A stretch of DNA of 29,317 nt from Fibrobacter sp. (GTDB lineage: Bacteria; Fibrobacterota; Fibrobacteria; Fibrobacterales; Fibrobacteraceae), in contig DUVD01000072.1 in NCBI GenBank assembly GCA_012841225.1, positions 1 through 29,317 of the forward strand, given 5' to 3'. How positions within the stretch are numbered: position 1 is the first letter of the stretch; the number at the start of each line of letters is the position of its first letter. The notes under the pieces were generated by a model. That model saw only the letters and a program-made list of their open reading frames with translations. It did no database searches and had not been told where the DNA came from. The position numbers and the translations under genes are program-made. Positions 14,733-22,749 of the stretch are shown in pieces.

Positions 14733-15821
14733 TTGGCTTCTGATTTTATTTCACATATACTTGGCGATCGACAAACGGTCGGTATTGATATTGGTCATTA
14801 CAGTATCAAGCTCGTTCGTGTTTTTCATGATCATCATGGAAATATTCAAGTCACAGCAGTTGATTTGGAGCGTTTGCCAGAAAAAACAATGGAAGACGGC
14901 GAAATTAAAGATGAGGAGAAATTGCGAGAAGCCTTATCTAAAATTATGGCGCGCCATGTAGATGATCGCGAAAAAGTGGATGTCGTGGCGGGCATCAATA
15001 GTGCCTCTGGGGTACTCGTCGATAAATTAGTAGTTAAGATCCCTAAAACAGCGAATGAAGACGCCATCATCGTTCAGACCGCTCAAGCTCGCCCCCCTTT
15101 TGATGACCAAGACAATATACTGGACTATGAAGTTTACGACCGTGAAGATGGCCAAGCAAAAATTAATATTGTCGCGGCAAAAAGTGCAATGCTTGATTCT
15201 TGGGGGCAACTTTATAAAAACACAGACATCGCTTTAAGTGCCCTTGATGTCGATATTTTTGGTTTAGCAAATGCTTACATGGCTTCTGTAGCACCAGAGA
15301 ATAGAAATGATACGGTGGCTATTTTCAACATAGGCGAAAAAAAGGCGAGCATCGTCTTTTTAATGGACGGCTTTTTTCATTCGACTCGTGCACTCACAAG
15401 TGGTTCAATGGAATCCGTCATCAACATGCTTTCTCGTCATCTCGGTATAGACGCCAATAAGTGCCATGAAATTTTTGAGAGTGATAAATCCGTAACTATT
15501 GAGGGTTTTTCTGAGGCGGATATCGAATCGGCAATGCAACTCGCTTTTGAAGAAATCGTCGGTGCGTTAGAATTCGGCATTCGTTACTTTTCAAATTCGG
15601 AATCAGGCGAAAAGCCCACGAAAATTTTGCTCAGTGGTGGTGGAACAAGCCTCACGGGCTTATGTGAACACATTCAAGATCGAATTGAAATACCTACTGA
15701 GGGGATTAATCCATTTGAGAAAATCCCCTGCAGTCCCGATGTAGTTGGTGAATTGGGCCTTTCTAAAGCCTTGGTTAACATTTATGCTCCCGCTCTTGGG
15801 TATGCCATGAGGAAATTCTAA
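14733..15821 (+). CDS. pilM: Type IV pilus assembly protein PilM
   Basis: PilM is an actin-like cytoplasmic ATPase-fold protein that binds the N-terminus of PilN and links the inner-membrane PilNO frame to the motor. The 362-residue product has the phosphate-1 motif VGIDIGHYSIKLV (16-28), the SHS2-type insert, a phosphate-2-like IFNIGEKKASIV and the adenosine motif KILLSGGGTSLTGL. No membrane segment is visible. The start is TTG at 14733 with GGAG six bases before it. It shares one base with the pilN start (TAATG), so translation is coupled. The operon has its own strong promoter. Confidence 0.93.
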   Translation: MASDFISHILGDRQTVGIDIGHYSIKLVRVFHDHHGNIQVTAVDLERLPEKTMEDGEIKDEEKLREALSKIMARHVDDREKVDVVAGINSASGVLVDKLVVKIPKTANEDAIIVQTAQARPPFDDQDNILDYEVYDREDGQAKINIVAAKSAMLDSWGQLYKNTDIALSALDVDIFGLANAYMASVAPENRNDTVAIFNIGEKKASIVFLMDGFFHSTRALTSGSMESVINMLSRHLGIDANKCHEIFESDKSVTIEGFSEADIESAMQLAFEEIVGALEFGIRYFSNSESGEKPTKILLSGGGTSLTGLCEHIQDRIEIPTEGINPFEKIPCSPDVVGELGLSKALVNIYAPALGYAMRKF

Positions 15822-16423
15822 TGGCAGGAAAGAAAAACAAACTTTGTGTTGAAATCAACTTACTTCCGGTAGAATACCGCAAGGCAAAAACCGATTTTTC
15901 ATGGATATTCGATCGGCGTGTGGTTTGGCCATTAGTAGGCTTACTCGTCTCTATCGTCGTTATTTTTCTATTGCTCCTTCAAATTCAAGAAGTGACTAAC
16001 AGTTTAGAAGCACAACTTAAGACGACATTAGAAGAAGTTGAAAAAGAAAAGCCTCTTTTGAATAAAATAACAGAACTAGATAGTAAGCTTTCGATAATTG
16101 CTCAAAAGAACAACGCTTTGAAATCGATTCAGGTAAGCAAAAAAAGATGGGTGATTCTCTTTGAAAACATCTCCTCTATTTTGCCTCCAAATATGTGGCT
16201 TATCAACTTGAATCAAATGAGCGCCAATGAAATGGAATTGAAAGGGTTTACCTATGATTTTTCTGAGGTAGCTGAGTATATGGTCAAGCTAGAGAAGCAA
16301 GTGAGCATAAGTTCGGTTGCATTAATCTCTATTGCGACAACGAAATCAGGCGCAGAAGACACCTACAATTTTACAATTAAAGCGACAATCAAGAAAGACC
16401 TGGGTCTGGAAGGAGCGAAGTAA
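15821..16423 (+). CDS. pilN: Type IV pilus assembly protein PilN
   Basis: The 200-residue product is a bitopic inner-membrane protein. The cytoplasmic N-terminus carries INLLP (residues 12-16), the peptide that docks into PilM. One transmembrane helix follows (about 33-52: VVWPLVGLLVSIVVIFLLLL). A periplasmic coiled coil (about 55-105) leads to a ferredoxin-like domain with WLINLNQMSANEMELKG. With PilO it forms the inner-membrane alignment complex that joins the motor to the secretin. It sits in the conserved pilMNOPQ order, with a three-base gap to pilO. Confidence 0.92.
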   Translation: MAGKKNKLCVEINLLPVEYRKAKTDFSWIFDRRVVWPLVGLLVSIVVIFLLLLQIQEVTNSLEAQLKTTLEEVEKEKPLLNKITELDSKLSIIAQKNNALKSIQVSKKRWVILFENISSILPPNMWLINLNQMSANEMELKGFTYDFSEVAEYMVKLEKQVSISSVALISIATTKSGAEDTYNFTIKATIKKDLGLEGAK

Positions 16424-16426
16424 AAT

Positions 16427-17026
16427 ATGGGTAATTTTGACATAAAAGACAAAAAAAATATTTTCGCAATACTGATAGTTTTAATTATTGGCGGAATTAG
16501 TTTTGCATTTTTTCATTTCAAGTGGCAAACGTTCATTGTTAAAAAAGCAGAGTTGACTCAAGAATTGGAAACAGCGCAAGATGACCTCGCTAAAATCAAT
16601 ATTCAAAAAAACAGAATAGCTCAATTGAGTCTTCGTTTAGCGCAAGCAGAAAATGAATTTGAACGTTTGAAAGAAATGTTTCCCGAAGAAGAAAAAGTGC
16701 CTTTACGCTTACAAGATTTATACGCCGTCTTAAGAAGTTCGGGCGTGCAGATTCAAAAATTTAATCCAGAAGGTCGGACGCCGAAGGATTATTATATTGA
16801 AAACAAATACTCGATTGTTGTGAATTCGGGGTACCACATGCTAGGCTACCTATTTGCCGAAATAGCTAATTTCAATTACCCAACAGCCATTACCGACCTT
16901 CGTCTAAACCGTTATGCCGGCATTACCGGAGAACTTCAAAAAGCAGAAACCCACGGGTGGACGCCAATTACAATTTCGGTGTCTTTTAATTTGACAACAT
17001 ACACATCGAAGAAGGCGGTCCAATGA
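16427..17026 (+). CDS. pilO: Type IV pilus assembly protein PilO
   Basis: The 199-residue product has a short cytoplasmic N-terminus, a transmembrane helix (about 11-30), a periplasmic coiled coil (about 38-82) and a small alpha/beta domain that includes YAVLRSSGVQIQKFNPEG and YSIVVNSGYHMLGYLFAEI. This is the PilO architecture; it pairs with PilN. A GGAG in the end of pilN serves as ribosome-binding site. The stop overlaps the next start as ATGA. Confidence 0.88.
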   Translation: MGNFDIKDKKNIFAILIVLIIGGISFAFFHFKWQTFIVKKAELTQELETAQDDLAKINIQKNRIAQLSLRLAQAENEFERLKEMFPEEEKVPLRLQDLYAVLRSSGVQIQKFNPEGRTPKDYYIENKYSIVVNSGYHMLGYLFAEIANFNYPTAITDLRLNRYAGITGELQKAETHGWTPITISVSFNLTTYTSKKAVQ

Positions 17027-18741
17027 ACAAGATAAAAACCCTTCTTTTAATTGCATTTTTATCGTCAATTTCGTTTGCCGCTAAAATTAACGATGTGAGC
17101 TTGGTATGCAAAAAAGAAAAATGCCATTTAGTTTTTCAATTTGCCTCTGCTAAAGACTTGCCTAGCTTTTTCCAAAAGTATGAAGCTTCTTCAAAAAAGT
17201 TTACTGTTGCTTTTTCGGAGACTGACTTTATTTTAGGTGAAGGCTCTTTTGATATAGATGCAAAGTCTTCTTTAATCCAAAAGATGAAAGTCTTTACAGA
17301 ACAAAGTAAAAAAGCAAATTTATTGAAATTTGAATTTACAGTAGGAAGCTTGATTACAAGCGATAAAAATAAAATTAACCTTGCTAACAATGGGACTGAT
17401 TTTGGTCTAGAGCTTGTTAAGTCCACAGATAAAGATTGGGCTATATCGAAAAAATTTGCCGAACAAAAAAAGGCCGCAGAAAAAGCCGCACTAGAAGAGA
17501 AAAAGAATGCAGGCAAAAAAGCACTTGAAGAAAAAGTACGCTTGGCTGAAGAAAAAAAGGCCGCAGAAAAAGCCGCATTAGAAGAGAAAAAGCGTTTGGC
17601 CCAAGAAAAGAAAACTGTTGGAAAGCCTTCGACTGAAAGCAAAACAGCTAAAGCTCCTATAGAAAGCAAGCCTGTTTCTGCTTTAATTGAAGGTATCCAA
17701 GAGATGATTGCCTTATCCAGTTTTGGCCTAGAACAATTTCAATTAGTGACAGACGACAATATCCTTTTGTCAAACATTAGTAAGCCGAACCGTCAAGTGA
17801 TTACCATTGGTTTAGCGGGTCCAGCAAAATCTCCTGTATTTAAAGTGAATGCTGGTACAATTGTTAAGTCTATATACTGGTCGACTTATGGTTTGAACAT
17901 AGAGCTTCATCCCGGTATTCAGCCTTCGATTATAGTAAGAAAAGGCGTTTTAATTCTACAGGTGACTTCAGATAAAAAAATAGATGGCATGTTGTATTGG
18001 CATGCAAAACCAAGCGGCATAAAGCAGCGCCAATGGATTGCAGCAAAAGAAGGCCTTGTTTCCTTTGATGCATTCACAAAAAAACTAGAGTCTGAATCAA
18101 AAAAATTAGTTTCTGTTTCGCAGACTTTTTACTTACGCCCCACAGCCAGAGAATTAATAGTGGTGTCAGAAGAAATTGAGTTGCTCGCCAAGCCGAATGA
18201 AAAAGCTCAAGTTTTACAACGCTTAGTTTTTTCTGACCGATTGGTGAGCTTAGAAAATGCAGGGTTATTTCAAAAAGTTCAGTTTAATAATAAAACGGGC
18301 TTTGTTTACAAAAGAGCTGTTTCATTCCGAGATGAACTGTCTAGCATGCAGTTGGAGCGGTTAAAGCAAATAGCTTTTGAAAAAGGGGAGAACCTAGATT
18401 CAATCGCCTCTAGATTTGAAACGATCTCAGAAGATCGAGTTGCTTACAGCTCTTTTGGACGTCGAGATCCTTTTGTAGAAATAAAGGGTCTTGTAGAAGA
18501 AGGAATTAACATCGACCAAGTTGAGTTAGTAGGTATTATCTGGGAAACACAAGAGCCAATGGCTATTCTTGCCGAATCCAAAAACCCTACCATCTCTTAT
18601 ACTATTAAAGAAGGTGACAAGATCTTAAATGGTAAAGTACTTAAAATTACGCAAACAGATGTACTGTTTTTGATTCAAGAGTTTGGGGTCAGTCGTCGCT
18701 ACTCCATGGGATTGCCCGATAAATATGGGAGTTTAAAATGA
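17023..18741 (+). CDS. pilP: Enlarged PilP-like protein (AMIN-like, coiled-coil, SH3-like and PilP modules)
   Basis: The product is 572 residues, about three times a normal PilP, and is not an obvious lipoprotein. In order: a signal peptide (1-19, SISFA); an AMIN-like beta domain (about 20-135); a Lys/Glu/Ala coiled coil (about 143-197) with a duplicated segment; a second AMIN-like region (about 225-320, VITIGLAGPAKSPVFKVNAG); an SH3-like module (about 368-437, ending KTGFVYKRAVSF); and a C-terminal PilP-like domain starting FGRRDPF at about 478 with VELVGIIW and YTIKEGDKILNGKVLKI. PilP normally bridges PilNO and the secretin. AMIN domains normally belong to PilQ, which lacks them here, so peptidoglycan anchoring may have moved to this protein. 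It overlaps pilO and pilQ by four bases each. Domain boundaries are by eye. Confidence 0.78.
   Translation: MNKIKTLLLIAFLSSISFAAKINDVSLVCKKEKCHLVFQFASAKDLPSFFQKYEASSKKFTVAFSETDFILGEGSFDIDAKSSLIQKMKVFTEQSKKANLLKFEFTVGSLITSDKNKINLANNGTDFGLELVKSTDKDWAISKKFAEQKKAAEKAALEEKKNAGKKALEEKVRLAEEKKAAEKAALEEKKRLAQEKKTVGKPSTESKTAKAPIESKPVSALIEGIQEMIALSSFGLEQFQLVTDDNILLSNISKPNRQVITIGLAGPAKSPVFKVNAGTIVKSIYWSTYGLNIELHPGIQPSIIVRKGVLILQVTSDKKIDGMLYWHAKPSGIKQRQWIAAKEGLVSFDAFTKKLESESKKLVSVSQTFYLRPTARELIVVSEEIELLAKPNEKAQVLQRLVFSDRLVSLENAGLFQKVQFNNKTGFVYKRAVSFRDELSSMQLERLKQIAFEKGENLDSIASRFETISEDRVAYSSFGRRDPFVEIKGLVEEGINIDQVELVGIIWETQEPMAILAESKNPTISYTIKEGDKILNGKVLKITQTDVLFLIQEFGVSRRYSMGLPDKYGSLK
17465..17592 (+). 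repeat. Direct duplication within pilP coiled coil
   Basis: A 41-base segment at 17465-17505 recurs at 17552-17592 with a single mismatch, offset by 87 bases (29 codons). It encodes KKAAEKAALEEKK twice. In-frame copy-number change would lengthen or shorten the helix without breaking the gene. Confidence 0.85.
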
Positions 18742-20243
18742 ATTCAATAGTTAGAATTACAACAATCTTGGCCCTAATGGCATTTTGTCTTTGGGCTGCT
18801 CCTGAATCGGGTACTTCGATTCCTAATAAGAAACTATACGAGTTTACTTTTGTCGACATGGAGTTTGAGACTGCTTTTAGGTCTCTATCAGTGGCAGCTG
18901 GTGTCGATATTTTACTTGCCCCAGAAGTAAAAGGAAAACTTAATTTAAAAATCACCCAAAAAACTTGGCAAGAAGCGCTAGATATTATTTGCGAACTACA
19001 AGATTTGACTTGGTTGGTTCAAGATAAGTACATTACTATCCAAAGAACAGCGACGTACCAAGCAAAGCAAAAGAAAATTGCGGAGCAAGAAGAGGAAACA
19101 GAAAGAGCGGCGCCTTTAGTGCGAAAAAACTTTGCTATTCGCCACGCTAAAGCCAACGAATTAGTCTCTGTTTTGGAAAGCATGAAGTCGACGCGTGGTA
19201 GAATCACAGTAGTAGATCGCAGCAACTCCATTATCGTCTACGATGCGGAATCTCGAATTGCTCAAATGTCTAATGCCTTAGAAGAACTAGATGTAGAAAC
19301 GCTACAAATCATGATTACGGCAAAATTAGTGGTTGTCAATAGTAACTTGGCGCGTGAACTCGGTGTAGATTGGACTTCGGCAATGGGTTCAACTGCCTTA
19401 GTTCCTGGTGTGGCATCTATGCCCAGTGGGACAAATTCAGGTGGTTCTCGAACTAGTGGGGCTATACAATCTTTTCCTAATAGTGGTATTTCAGGCATGG
19501 CGGGCGCAGCGACTTCTATTACAGCGAGTATTTTAGACAACAACATGCAAATCGCCATCAGTAGCATTATGGGCGACGCTTCTACGGAAGTCTTAGCGAG
19601 CCCTCAGGTCTCTACACTTGATAACAATGAAGCCATCGTTTTTATGGGTGATAAGATATCCATTCGAGTGATTGACGATAAAGGGGAATCCTCCACACAA
19701 TTGGTGGAGACAGGTATTAAATTGACGGTAACACCGCACGTTTCTGGTGATAACCGCATTCTATTAGAATTACATCCAGAAAACAACTCCTACGATTATG
19801 ATACTAAGGGCGAAGTGGTCATTAGTACTCAAGAAGCTAAAACAAAGGTAGTCGTTGCTGATGGTGAGACGGTTGTCATTGGCGGCTTGACTAGAAATGA
19901 AAACGTAGAATCCGAAAGTGGCATTCCATTTTTGAAAGACATTCCTGTTTTAGGCCATTTATTTAAACACACAAAAAAGACGGTTACCAAAAAAGACCTC
20001 ATTATTTTTGTGACGCCACGAATTATTCGCAACTATATCGGTAACGTAGAGACTTCAGAGCCTTCAATAGAAAAGCAGAGCTTTAATAAAAAAGCACCAG
20101 CACCTGTTAAGGTAAATAAACAGGCTTCAGCGCCAGCTAAGACTGCAGTGCAAGCGCCTAGTCCTGCAGCCAAAGCAGATCCAGCTCAAGAGACTCCTCC
20201 GACAATGGAAGGGCCTGTTGATGATGACAATATGGAATGGTAA
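18738..20243 (+). CDS. pilQ: Type IV pilus secretin PilQ
   Basis: PilQ forms the outer-membrane ring through which the pilus passes. The 501-residue product has a signal peptide (about 1-21), an STN/N0-type domain (about 35-105, FTFVDMEFETAFRSLSVAAG), an N1-type KH domain (about 130-190, FAIRHAKANELVSVLE) and the secretin core (about 195-435) with EVLASPQVSTLDN, a G-rich gate segment, GIKLTVTPHVSGDNRI, VVIGGLTRNE, GIPFLKDIPVLGHLF and the terminal LIIFVTPRII. It lacks the N-terminal AMIN domains usual in PilQ. An Ala/Pro-rich tail of about 65 residues ending in DDDNMEW follows the barrel, where most secretins stop or carry a pilotin-binding segment. It is the last gene of the operon and ends one base from the convergent gene. 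Confidence 0.93.
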   Translation: MNSIVRITTILALMAFCLWAAPESGTSIPNKKLYEFTFVDMEFETAFRSLSVAAGVDILLAPEVKGKLNLKITQKTWQEALDIICELQDLTWLVQDKYITIQRTATYQAKQKKIAEQEEETERAAPLVRKNFAIRHAKANELVSVLESMKSTRGRITVVDRSNSIIVYDAESRIAQMSNALEELDVETLQIMITAKLVVVNSNLARELGVDWTSAMGSTALVPGVASMPSGTNSGGSRTSGAIQSFPNSGISGMAGAATSITASILDNNMQIAISSIMGDASTEVLASPQVSTLDNNEAIVFMGDKISIRVIDDKGESSTQLVETGIKLTVTPHVSGDNRILLELHPENNSYDYDTKGEVVISTQEAKTKVVVADGETVVIGGLTRNENVESESGIPFLKDIPVLGHLFKHTKKTVTKKDLIIFVTPRIIRNYIGNVETSEPSIEKQSFNKKAPAPVKVNKQASAPAKTAVQAPSPAAKADPAQETPPTMEGPVDDDNMEW

Positions 20244-21230
20244 TTATTTAAGCTTTTCTAGTGCGCTGCATTGGGTTTCCCAAACTAACTCTGGGTTATC
20301 TGAACGCAGCCACGATAAGTACTCCGACCCGCGATAAGACCAAGCGAATATATTGCGAATGCCCGCGTTATAAGCTTGTTCAGTAGCATGGCGAACGTCG
20401 GATTCTTTGTTTTCAATAATGTGATAATTCTTAATCCACATTTGGGCTTCTTTGCCATATTTTTGCGCGACAGCCAAGGTCCTTTGAGAAATATGGGCGT
20501 AATTTTTAATGATTTCTTCAGTACTGGTTGTTTTTTCCCAATAAGGATCGGAACCGATTTCATCGACAAACTCAAGTTGAGCGATACGATCCCAATTTTC
20601 TATGCCGGCAGGAAACCAAGGGGGAAGAAGACAAACCGAATTTCGTTTACCTAAAAGATGAACTCTTTTGGTCATTTCAGCTAAAAAATCGATTAACGAG
20701 TCTTCTCTAAATGCTTTGACTTCCGGAGTCAAGCTAGTTGGCATCTCAAAACGATGTTTTTTTAGAAATTTTTGCTGGCAGGTGTTGCAGCGGCAAGACC
20801 AATTTTCAAGAGCCCCTTTTTCAAAATAAAAATGTGGTTCGTCCCAAAAAATAGTCTCCACTTTGGTTTGGCAAACAATGTCAATCCAGTGGTGCATGTA
20901 GCGTCTAAATTCACTTTGATTCGGGCAGGCGGCTACTTTTAAAGAACCGTCGGCGGCTTGTTGCGCCAAAGAAAAGTTTCGGCCTACGAGCTCGGAATAC
21001 GCCTCTCCGCCAAAAACTCGCCCAACGCCCCAAGGGTTTACATAAACCTTTAAGCCAAGATCGACCGAGCCATCGATAATTTCTTTCATTGAGCCACTAT
21101 AATAAAGAAGATCTTCCTCTGACCAAGTATGCAAGACGTGAGAAAAACCTCGATTGAGGATATCTTTCATGTCTTCGAGAGCCCATTTAGGGCGTCGAAC
21201 CCCAAAATAACTTATGCCTTTTTTCATCAT
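20244..21230 (-). CDS. Putative TIM-barrel glycosidase-like protein
   Basis: The 328-residue product reads like a beta/alpha barrel: GISYFGVRRPKW at the start, then GLKVYVNPWGVGRVFGGE, ETIFWDEPHFYF (with an Asp-Glu pair at a barrel-strand end), SVCLLPPWFPAG, VDEIGSDPYWEKT and NIFAWSYRGSEYLSW. The insert WSCRCNTCQQKF is a Cys-rich element seen in uncharacterised glycoside-hydrolase-like families. There is no signal peptide, so any substrate would be intracellular. I cannot place it in a numbered GH family. It lies five bases downstream of the receiver-like gene on the same strand, so they form a two-gene unit. It ends base-to-base against pilQ with no terminator between. Confidence 0.55.
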   Translation of the reverse strand: MMKKGISYFGVRRPKWALEDMKDILNRGFSHVLHTWSEEDLLYYSGSMKEIIDGSVDLGLKVYVNPWGVGRVFGGEAYSELVGRNFSLAQQAADGSLKVAACPNQSEFRRYMHHWIDIVCQTKVETIFWDEPHFYFEKGALENWSCRCNTCQQKFLKKHRFEMPTSLTPEVKAFREDSLIDFLAEMTKRVHLLGKRNSVCLLPPWFPAGIENWDRIAQLEFVDEIGSDPYWEKTTSTEEIIKNYAHISQRTLAVAQKYGKEAQMWIKNYHIIENKESDVRHATEQAYNAGIRNIFAWSYRGSEYLSWLRSDNPELVWETQCSALEKLK

Positions 21231-21234
21231 TTTA

Positions 21235-21669
21235 TTAATAGGGGTTTTCGGCTTTGGACCATTGAGGCGAAGCGGCTTGCAAGCAAACGTGCTGTAAAAT
21301 GCCTACCCAACTTTCTTGAGATACTGGTTTAGAAACCCAGAATAAAGAGTCGTCTTTTTTAGGAGGGAGTGGCATGTTTTTAGGAATAAATTCGACTATC
21401 CAGGCCTCTGGAATGCACTCGCGTAACCGGTTTACGAATTGAATCATCTCTGGATTGGGATTCAAAGGGTAGTCGATGACAATGAGGCTTGGTGAGTCGC
21501 CATTTTTCAAAGGCTTTTCTAATGCTTGATAGGCTTGTTCTAGACCGCTGCAGGTGTACAGTGTGGTATCTGTGACCATATCGTGATCTAAAAGCCAAAA
21601 CAGCGTCCATTGAGCAATTTCATCGAGATTGCAGCTAGAATCAGGTGTAATAAAAAATATATGGCCCAT
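21235..21669 (-). CDS. Receiver-like protein, divergent (function unknown)
   Basis: The 144-residue product has an alternating alpha/beta pattern resembling a response-regulator receiver: a first strand HIFFITPD, a strand SLIVIDYPLNPNPEM ending in Asp where phosphorylation would occur, a strand EAWIVEFIP, and FWVSKPVS with the Lys-Pro of the receiver fold. The acidic pair normally near the N-terminus is not clear, so phosphorylation is doubtful. No DNA-binding or output domain follows. It could equally be another small Rossmann-like domain. It is the first gene of a two-gene unit with the TIM-barrel protein and is divergent from thiL. Confidence 0.5.
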   Translation of the reverse strand: MGHIFFITPDSSCNLDEIAQWTLFWLLDHDMVTDTTLYTCSGLEQAYQALEKPLKNGDSPSLIVIDYPLNPNPEMIQFVNRLRECIPEAWIVEFIPKNMPLPPKKDDSLFWVSKPVSQESWVGILQHVCLQAASPQWSKAENPY

Positions 21670-21750
21670 TGACTCTAAAATTAGTTTTTTTTTATTGATT
21701 AGGGTAAATATAGAGCACTAGATCTCTTTTTTTTCATTAAATTTCACTGT

Positions 21751-22749
21751 ATGCAAGAAACTGGCTCCGTGTTTCCCGATTTAGGTGAATTTAGATTTAT
21801 CAATAATTTGTTAGTCGATCGTTTTCGGTTCAAAAAAGAACCGCCTCAGCACCGTTTTTGGCTTGATGCTGGTGATGACGCTGCTGGAATAGATGGTTGG
21901 CTTATCACTAAAGACCTTTCGGTTGAAAACTCTCATTTTCGATTCGATTTTTCCACAATTGAACAAGCAGTCGAAAAACACATTGTATCTAATGTATCTG
22001 ATATTTCGTCCATGGGAGGAGTTCCTCATTTTGCGTTTTTAGGGCTGTGTCTTAATCGTCATTGGACCGAAGAACAGCACGCGCAAATAGCCGCTGCCTT
22101 TCAAAAGGGCTTTGCTTCGCGTGAAATTCGTATTTTAGGTGGTGATACCGTTGTTGGCGACACTGGTTTCTTTTCTACCACTTTACTTGGAAGGACAACT
22201 TTAGCTGAACCTTTAAAGCGCAGCCAAGCGCGTGTTGGCGAAGGCATTTACGTACAGGGTACTTTAGGCAAGTCTGCTGCTGGACTTTGGGTTTTAACGC
22301 ACCACTTTAAAGATAAAGAGCGCTGGAAATCTTTAGTGGATTATCATTTGAACCCTAAAATAAAAGAACGCGCGGGTGAAGCCTTAGCAGAACTAGGCAC
22401 TGTGGGTGCCTGCATCGATATTAGCGACGGGCTGAGTTCGGAACTAAACCACATCGCTCTGTCTTCAGGGGTAAAACTCGTCATTGAGAGAGAAAAAATC
22501 CCTATCGATCCAGAGGTTCGGGCTTTGTGTGAATATTATGGTATATCACCCTATGATTTTGTGCTAAATGGGGGTGAAGAATATCAACTTCTTTTTACAA
22601 ATGCGCTCTCAAATAGTATATTCTATAAATGTGATAGGATTGATCCTGTCTTTTATATGGGTTTTGTGCAAGTTGGATGCGGGGTTGATATAATCGATTC
22701 CCAAGGGACAAGTAAACAAATGAACGCTCAATCGTGGTCGCATTTATGA
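21751..22749 (+). CDS. thiL: Thiamine-monophosphate kinase
   Basis: ThiL phosphorylates thiamine monophosphate to thiamine diphosphate, the active cofactor. The 332-residue product fits the family (PurM-like fold): N-terminal GEFRFINNLL, the metal/ATP motif DAGDDAAGIDGWLITKD, VENSHFRFDF, the strongly conserved VSNVSDISSMGGVP, ILGGDTVVGD, CIDISDGLSSELNHIA, and LNGGEEYQLLF near the end. Length and motif order are normal. No other thiamine genes are nearby. Its stop overlaps the next start as ATGA, linking it to the pilus ATPase gene, so the two are probably translated from one message. Confidence 0.94.
   Translation: MQETGSVFPDLGEFRFINNLLVDRFRFKKEPPQHRFWLDAGDDAAGIDGWLITKDLSVENSHFRFDFSTIEQAVEKHIVSNVSDISSMGGVPHFAFLGLCLNRHWTEEQHAQIAAAFQKGFASREIRILGGDTVVGDTGFFSTTLLGRTTLAEPLKRSQARVGEGIYVQGTLGKSAAGLWVLTHHFKDKERWKSLVDYHLNPKIKERAGEALAELGTVGACIDISDGLSSELNHIALSSGVKLVIEREKIPIDPEVRALCEYYGISPYDFVLNGGEEYQLLFTNALSNSIFYKCDRIDPVFYMGFVQVGCGVDIIDSQGTSKQMNAQSWSHL

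Noticed and set aside
17136..17669. Long minus-strand ORF opposite pilP
   Set aside because: It is antisense to the Lys/Glu-rich coiled coil, which yields Ser/Phe-rich shadow frames.
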